From CAYOVG01 sp964407285 (GTDB lineage Bacteria > Desulfobacterota > Syntrophobacteria > Syntrophobacterales > Syntrophobacteraceae), in assembly GCA_964407285.1 (NCBI GenBank), contig CAYOVG010000279.1:1-9720 (forward strand): 9,720 nt of DNA, in the 5' to 3' direction. Positions 6,131 to 9,720 of this stretch are shown here, in pieces. The position numbers and the translations under genes are program-made. The notes beneath the pieces are model-generated. The model made no database searches, was not told the DNA's origin, and saw only the letters and a program-made list of their open reading frames with translations. The first letter of the stretch is position 1. Every line of letters starts with the position of its first letter.

Positions 6131-6181
6131 CCGACCTGAAGAGGCCGAATCAGGAAATTCCTGATTGAAAGGTCGGTTTTT
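6131..6181 (+). terminator. Rho-independent terminator of the histidine kinase gene
   Basis: The outer stem CCGACCT (6131-6137) pairs with AGGTCGG (6170-6176), followed by TTTTT (6177-6181). Nested inside is a second perfect stem, AATCAGGAA (6148-6156) with TTCCTGATT (6158-6166) around a single central base, which would fold with a slightly larger loop. It ends the transcript about 85 nt after the kinase stop codon. Confidence 0.8.
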
Positions 6182-6183
6182 CC

Positions 6184-6242
6184 GGTATTTCGGGGGTGCG
6201 AAATACCCCGTCATATTATTTTAGGTAGTTGAATTTACCTAA
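6184..6242. repeat. Two further hairpins in series after the terminator
   Basis: GGTATTTCG (6184-6192) pairs perfectly with CGAAATACC (6199-6207) around a 6-nt loop. TTAGGTA (6221-6227) pairs with TACCTAA (6236-6242) around 8 nt. With the terminator this makes three successive inverted repeats in 110 bp. They could be back-up terminators, RNA-stability elements or operator sites for the downstream gene. Neither has a T-run. Confidence 0.5.
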
Positions 6243-6387
6243 TATTTCCATGTGAAGCCCAAAATCCGCGCGCATGTGAAAAGAACGCCAAAAATCAGGA
6301 TTTTCCTCATAGACAAGTTTTTGGGGTTTTCATACCATGAAAGCGTTGGATGTGACTGGGGATTTTTGGATGTTGGGTATTCAATCG

Positions 6388-6417
6388 GGTACTGAACGGG
6401 AGGGGTAACGGTACTGA
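6388..6417. promoter_or_regulatory. GGTACTGA direct repeat with 22-bp spacing
   Basis: GGTACTGA occurs at 6388-6395 and 6410-6417. The 22-bp interval is two helical turns, placing both copies on the same DNA face, as for a tandemly binding response regulator. It lies about 205 bp upstream of the preferred start of the GAF/PAS gene. Confidence 0.35.
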
Positions 6418-6621
6418 TTCGAAGTTCGGTCCATCTTTCTTATATCATGCGCTCCTACCCATTTGAAGTCTGAATGGCGGCAAACAACGGCGGAAAGTGC
6501 GTTGGATCTTCAGGGGCGAATTCGTGGAGAAGTTTTGGAGGCCGATGGCGTTGCACCTGGTCGGACGCATTTTTCCAGCAGATGCGCGACCCTTTTCATG
6601 ATGGATGGTGGAGAGATTCCA

Positions 6622-7644
6622 ATGTCTCACGAAATGGCGGAACTCCTGGTAAGGATCATGGTTGCCTGCGGCGGCATCGAAGACAGGCATAAGCTCCTCG
6701 ATACGGTTCTTCCGATCGTCCTCCAGGGCTTCGGCGCTCAGAAAACGCAACTCCTCGCCGACCGGCGCGGCAGCGGATGGGAGGAGATTGCCCAGTGCTC
6801 GGCCGACGCCTTCGCGTCCGCCACCTTGCTCTTCTCGGTCCCTTCGGTCCTGCACGGCATCTGCGCATCCCATCATGTCATCGAGAAGAGCGGCAATGCC
6901 ACTCAGCTTGTCCTGCCCCTCTCCCGTGGAGGCGCTCCTTCCCTCGTGCTGTCCGTCCACTGGAGCCTGCGGCCCCCCGTGTGGATTTGGGACCAGGATT
7001 CGATGCAGATTTTCACCAGGACCCTGGGGCAGTTCATCGCCTGGAAACACGTGGACCTGGAAATCGCCGCCGCCAAGCGGCACCTCCAGGCCATCTTCGA
7101 CCATCTTCCCTTCGCCATGTGCGCGGTGAACTCCGACTTTACGTTGGAGCGGGCCAACAAGGCGTTTTCCGACCTCTTCGGTCTGCCCTTCGACCGCATC
7201 GTCGGGCGCAAGTGCTATGAGGTCATCCACGGCACGTCCCAGCCGGCGTCCAGGTGCGGCATGATCGAGGCCATCACGGGCCGCAAGCAGGTGAGCATGC
7301 CGCTCAACGGCGGGCGGGATCTCAACACCACCTTCTTGCCCCTGATCGGGTCCGATGGAAAACCGATGGTCCTGGAGATTTTTCAGCCTCGCGAAAGCCG
7401 CGGGGAGTGCCCGGGACCGTCCAACGGGTACGATTTCCTCAGGCTGTACAATTCACTCAGCCAGCCGTTGACGGTGCTTTCTCTTCTGTCCCCCATGTTG
7501 CTTTCGGAAGTCGAGATGGGGCGGCAGTGCGACTCGGTCAAGATGATCAGAGAGGGTATCGAGCAGATCGTGATGATTCTGAAGGAAGAGCGTAAGAGCT
7601 ATCGGGACGGCGCGCCTCTGATGAAACTTGCCGAGCAGGTGTGA
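6622..7644 (+). CDS. GAF-like/PAS sensory protein with degenerate kinase DHp remnant
   Basis: 340-residue soluble protein. Residues ~5-145 resemble a GAF-type sensory fold (weak). A helical linker leads to a clear PAS domain at ~155-256: HLQAIFDHLPFAMCAVNSDF, then ERANKAFSDLFG, then GRKCYEVIHG. The CYEVIHG segment matches PAS domains that normally continue P-C-x-x-C, but here only single Cys remain (Cys198 and Cys212). Residues ~274-325 look like a histidine-kinase DHp helix pair. YNSLSQPLTVL aligns with the classic AHELNQPLTAI, with Asn277 in place of the phospho-accepting His. The protein stops there with no HATPase domain. I chose ATG 6622 because GGAGAG lies 6 nt upstream; the frame extends to a TTG at 6463 (393 aa) with no ribosome site. 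It is likely a truncated kinase now acting as a sensor, decoy or dimer partner. Function unknown. Confidence 0.75.
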   Translation: MSHEMAELLVRIMVACGGIEDRHKLLDTVLPIVLQGFGAQKTQLLADRRGSGWEEIAQCSADAFASATLLFSVPSVLHGICASHHVIEKSGNATQLVLPLSRGGAPSLVLSVHWSLRPPVWIWDQDSMQIFTRTLGQFIAWKHVDLEIAAAKRHLQAIFDHLPFAMCAVNSDFTLERANKAFSDLFGLPFDRIVGRKCYEVIHGTSQPASRCGMIEAITGRKQVSMPLNGGRDLNTTFLPLIGSDGKPMVLEIFQPRESRGECPGPSNGYDFLRLYNSLSQPLTVLSLLSPMLLSEVEMGRQCDSVKMIREGIEQIVMILKEERKSYRDGAPLMKLAEQV

Positions 7645-7650
7645 GGCTCC

Positions 7651-7720
7651 GTGAGAGGCGCCATGAGACGCCAAGAGGCGTCATGAGACGTCATGAGATG
7701 CCAAAAGATGCCAAGAGAGA
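7651..7720 (+). repeat. Seven-unit degenerate 10-bp tandem repeat
   Basis: Units of exactly 10 bp follow the consensus [CT]CA[AT]GAG[AG][CT]G: gtgagaggcg, ccatgagacg, ccaagaggcg, tcatgagacg, tcatgagatg, ccaaaagatg, ccaagagaga. The array starts 6 nt after the stop codon of the GAF/PAS gene. GCCAAGAGAGAGCG then occurs twice, at 7710-7723 and 7735-7748. The GACGCC (7667-7672) and GGCGTC (7677-7682) within it can form a hairpin. Confidence 0.6.
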
Positions 7721-7913
7721 GCGAAGTGTGAGACGCCAAGAGAGAGCGTGGGGAAATGTCGAGAGGCATCGAGAGACCGGAAAGATGAAAAAGTATGGTG
7801 CGCGGGAGCATGGCGCGCGTAAGGAAATGCGAAGAAATACGCCCGCGGTGACGGAAAGATGCGTCGGGGATGGTTGCTGATTCGGTTTTGCCGTTTTGAT
7901 TTATTGATTCGAG

Positions 7914-7943
7914 TAGAATTTGCATAGATAGAGTTTGCGTAGA
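7914..7943 (+). repeat. 15-bp tandem repeat
   Basis: TAGAATTTGCATAGA (7914-7928) is followed directly by TAGAGTTTGCGTAGA (7929-7943), identical except for two A/G changes. No associated gene signal; it lies in the gene-poor stretch. Confidence 0.6.
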
Positions 7944-8467
7944 GCGCGAGCGGTTTTCCATCGCGGTTGTTGTCCGGCCATGCCGGAGTGTACCTGTTGT
8001 TTGTGCATCTATCGGCGCCTTTTTCTCCGGAACACCTGGAGTGAAGCTGAAGAAAAGGGATGTGTAACCGAGTTGGCGGAGCTATTTGTTTTGAACTTCC
8101 AGGAGGTTGTTCCGAGAGGCGCCAAGAGGTTCGGGGTGGTTTGAGGTGGTTCGGGCACCCCGGTCGTTCGAGGTTCATTCACTTGGTTCCACACTTTTCG
8201 GGTCCTTTCGGCATGCGCATTCGTAAGTCTCCCTGCCGCGGTGGAGTTGATAATCCTCGTTGATCTTCGTCGCTGGTCTTCTTCGTCGATTCGATCTTTG
8301 TCGATGTTGATTTTTATGGATCACTGCAAAATCCATTGCATCATGGCATATTATTTCCCTATTCGCATCCTTTCACTTCAAATTGCGTCGCATCACGGGG
8401 TTTCGCGGGAAAAGCAGGCAAGAGTCGAGAGAGATCTGAAAGAGCGGGCGGAGCGGAGGAAGAGCTT

Positions 8468-9720
8468 ATGTGCGGAATAGTCGGGTACATCGGTAAGTCG
8501 GAGGGAAGGAAGGTCCTGCTCGATAGCCTCAAGCGCCTGGAATACAGGGGCTACGACAGCGCCGGCCTCGGGATGATCGGACCTGACGGCAGGCTTCGGG
8601 TCGTGCGCTGCCGGGGAAAGATCGACAGCCTTGAATGCAGGCTTCGGGAGGAGCCGATCGGCGGAAGCGTCGGCATCGCCCACACGCGCTGGGCCACGCA
8701 TGGAAGGCCTTCCGACGAGAACGCGCACCCGCACACATCCGGCCCGTTTGCCCTGGTGCACAACGGCATCATCGAAAACTACGCGACGCTCAAGGCCGAA
8801 CTGGAGCGCGAGGGCCTTGCCTTCGCATCGGAAACGGACACGGAAGTCATCGTGAAACTCCTCTACCGGGAGTGGCGGAAGGGAAAGGATTTCCTTGACG
8901 CCCTCACGGCCGCGGTAGGCCGGCTCAGGGGCAGCTTCGCCATCGTGGCGCTCAACGAGGAGCAGCCCGACCAGCTCACGGCAGTACGGAAGGACAGCCC
9001 GCTGATTCTCGGTATCGGCGAGGACGCCTGCTACCTGGCTTCCGATGTGCCCGCGATTCTCCCCTACACGCGGCGGGTCGTGTACCTTCGAGACGAGGAC
9101 ATCACGATCCTTTCACGGGACGGGTACCGGATCGTGCCGATGAATGGAAACGGCCCGCCGCCCGCCCCGCAGGTAGTGGATTGGAACCCGGTAATGGCGG
9201 AGAAAGCCGGGTACCGGCACTTCATGCTGAAGGAGATCCACGAGCAGCCGCGGGCGATAGTGGACACGTTCCGGAGCGTGGTGAATCTTTCGGACCATAC
9301 GGTCCGGTTCCCGGATTTCGAGTTGGGGCAGAAGGAGTTGGGGAGCATCGACCGGGCCTACCTGGTCGCCTGCGGGACTTCGCACCATGCGGCCATGGTC
9401 GGCAAGCACATGATCGAGGCGTTTTGCGGCGTGCCGGTCGAAGTGGACCTTGCGTCGGAGTTTCGCTACCGGCGGCCGCTCCTGGACGGCCGGACCCTTT
9501 TGATGGTCATAAGCCAGTCGGGGGAGACCGCCGACACGCGGGCGGCCTTGCAGGAGGGGATACGGATGGGGGCCCGGTGCTGCGCCATAGTGAATGTCGT
9601 GGGGAGCAGCATCGCCAGGATGGCGCGGGACGTCATCCACACCCATGCGGGGCCGGAGATCGGCGGGGCGTCCACGAAGGCCTTCACGACCCAGGTGGTG
9701 GCCCTCTACCTCTTCGCGAT
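8468..9720 (+). CDS. glmS: Glutamine-fructose-6-phosphate aminotransferase (partial, 3' end outside)
   Basis: 417 codons lie in the window; the family is about 610 residues, so roughly the last third is missing. Catalyses fructose-6-phosphate plus glutamine to glucosamine-6-phosphate plus glutamate, the first step to UDP-GlcNAc for peptidoglycan and lipopolysaccharide, in the cytoplasm. After Met removal Cys2 (MCGIVGYIG) is the N-terminal glutaminase nucleophile. Further glutaminase residues are Arg74-Trp75 in HTRWATHG, Asn99-Gly100 in HNGIIENY and Asp124 in ETDTE. The first SIS (sugar isomerase) domain shows CGTSHH (302-307), ASEFRYR and ISQSGETADT (348-357), with EIGGASTKAFTTQ at 397-409. 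The ATG at 8468 is fixed by the need for Cys2 and preceded by GGAGGAAGAG. glmS often follows glmU, but no glmU precedes it here. Nothing suggests damage. Confidence 0.98.
   Translation, partial: MCGIVGYIGKSEGRKVLLDSLKRLEYRGYDSAGLGMIGPDGRLRVVRCRGKIDSLECRLREEPIGGSVGIAHTRWATHGRPSDENAHPHTSGPFALVHNGIIENYATLKAELEREGLAFASETDTEVIVKLLYREWRKGKDFLDALTAAVGRLRGSFAIVALNEEQPDQLTAVRKDSPLILGIGEDACYLASDVPAILPYTRRVVYLRDEDITILSRDGYRIVPMNGNGPPPAPQVVDWNPVMAEKAGYRHFMLKEIHEQPRAIVDTFRSVVNLSDHTVRFPDFELGQKELGSIDRAYLVACGTSHHAAMVGKHMIEAFCGVPVEVDLASEFRYRRPLLDGRTLLMVISQSGETADTRAALQEGIRMGARCCAIVNVVGSSIARMARDVIHTHAGPEIGGASTKAFTTQVVALYLFA

Larger units (their letters stand above)
6047..6621. other. Intergenic region between kinase and GAF/PAS gene
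   Basis: About 575 nt without a supported gene. It holds the terminator and hairpins at 6131-6242, an AT-rich tract with CCAAAAA and TTTTTGG as a loose inverted repeat around 6290-6327, and the GGTACTGA pair at 6388-6417. I see no clear sigma-70 or sigma-54 promoter for the downstream gene. A frame continuing the downstream gene upstream to a TTG at 6463 lacks a ribosome site. Confidence 0.5.
7645..8467. other. Gene-poor, repeat-rich region upstream of glmS
   Basis: About 820 nt with no supported gene on either strand. Frames here encode low-complexity peptides caused by the repeats. Besides the arrays at 7651-7748 and 7914-7943 it has TCCGGC-CAT-GCCGGA (7973-7987) and CGGGGTG (8132-8138) facing CACCCCG (8156-8162). 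CGCCAAGAGG of the 10-bp array recurs at 8120-8129, inside GAGAGGCGCCA (8114-8124), also at 7653-7663. A promoter for glmS should lie near 8300-8400, but no convincing -35/-10 pair is seen; TATTAT at 8349-8354 is the best -10 candidate. No glmS-ribozyme-like architecture was recognised. Confidence 0.45.

Noticed and set aside
6463..6621. Longer start (TTG 6463) of the GAF/PAS protein
   Set aside because: No ribosome site near 6463, and residues before ATG 6622 show no domain. GGAGAG six bases before 6622 is decisive.
6445..7230. 261-residue minus-strand frame
   Set aside because: Lies wholly opposite the GAF/PAS gene and has no domain.
7651..7748. CRISPR array
   Set aside because: Units are 10 bp with no spacers. 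A CRISPR array needs ~25-37 bp repeats separated by unique spacers of similar length.
7681..8178. 165-residue minus-strand protein
   Set aside because: Part of it is a translation of the short repeats; low-complexity and without a recognisable fold.
8300..8467. glmS ribozyme/riboswitch upstream of glmS
   Set aside because: That element is characteristic of Firmicutes, and I see no matching pseudoknotted core or cleavage-site context here.
9113..9646. 177-residue minus-strand frame
   Set aside because: Antisense shadow of glmS, whose motifs are unmistakable on the plus strand.

Overview
The window looks like chromosome from a GC-rich Gram-negative bacterium. A deltaproteobacterial (Desulfobacterota-like) lineage is my best guess, from the lipobox-bearing and Sec-exported solute-binding proteins, a textbook sigma-54 promoter shape, and stand-alone GAF/PAS sensory proteins. 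That assignment is inference. The first ~1.55 kb is visibly more AT-rich than the rest and probably has a different origin.

Layout. (1) 1-1560: the end of an apparent integrated element. It carries a minus-strand two-gene toxin-antitoxin module, a Panacea-domain (DUF4065/SocA-like) antitoxin followed 3 nt later by a Doc-type Fic-fold toxin. A stretch without a confident gene follows. (2) 1564-1611: only the 3' half of a tRNA-Lys(CTT), from anticodon arm to acceptor end, followed by a strong terminator at 1622-1653. The 5' half is absent. This is the expected scar at the far end of an element inserted into a tRNA gene, so the backbone should begin here and run rightward. (3) 1703-4327, minus strand: a lipoprotein solute-binding protein of the peptide/nickel family (SBP_bac_5) preceded by a family-3 (Venus-flytrap) periplasmic binding protein. 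No permease or ATPase genes accompany them. (4) 4328-5119: a complex divergent regulatory region with a minus-strand -24/-12 sigma-54 promoter, a palindrome cluster about 185 bp upstream of it, a MITE/REP-like long inverted repeat and short tandem duplications. (5) 5120-6046, plus strand: a membrane-anchored NarL-class (HisKA_3) histidine kinase with no adjacent response regulator, closed by a terminator at 6131-6181. (6) 6622-7644: a soluble GAF-like/PAS protein ending in a degenerate DHp-like helix pair. The phosphoacceptor His position is Asn and there is no ATPase domain. (7) 7645-8467: an 820-nt gene-poor stretch with unusual short tandem repeats. (8) 8468 to window end: glmS, cut by the window edge at codon 417.

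How the parts may work together. Two orphan periplasmic binding proteins under an apparent sigma-54 promoter sit divergent to a kinase that has almost no sensory domain of its own. This suggests a three-component sensing module, in which a periplasmic Venus-flytrap protein feeds a membrane kinase. That is a hypothesis from gene arrangement only. The toxin-antitoxin pair fits a maintenance module of the inferred island, and glmS is ordinary housekeeping (amino-sugar and cell-envelope precursor synthesis).
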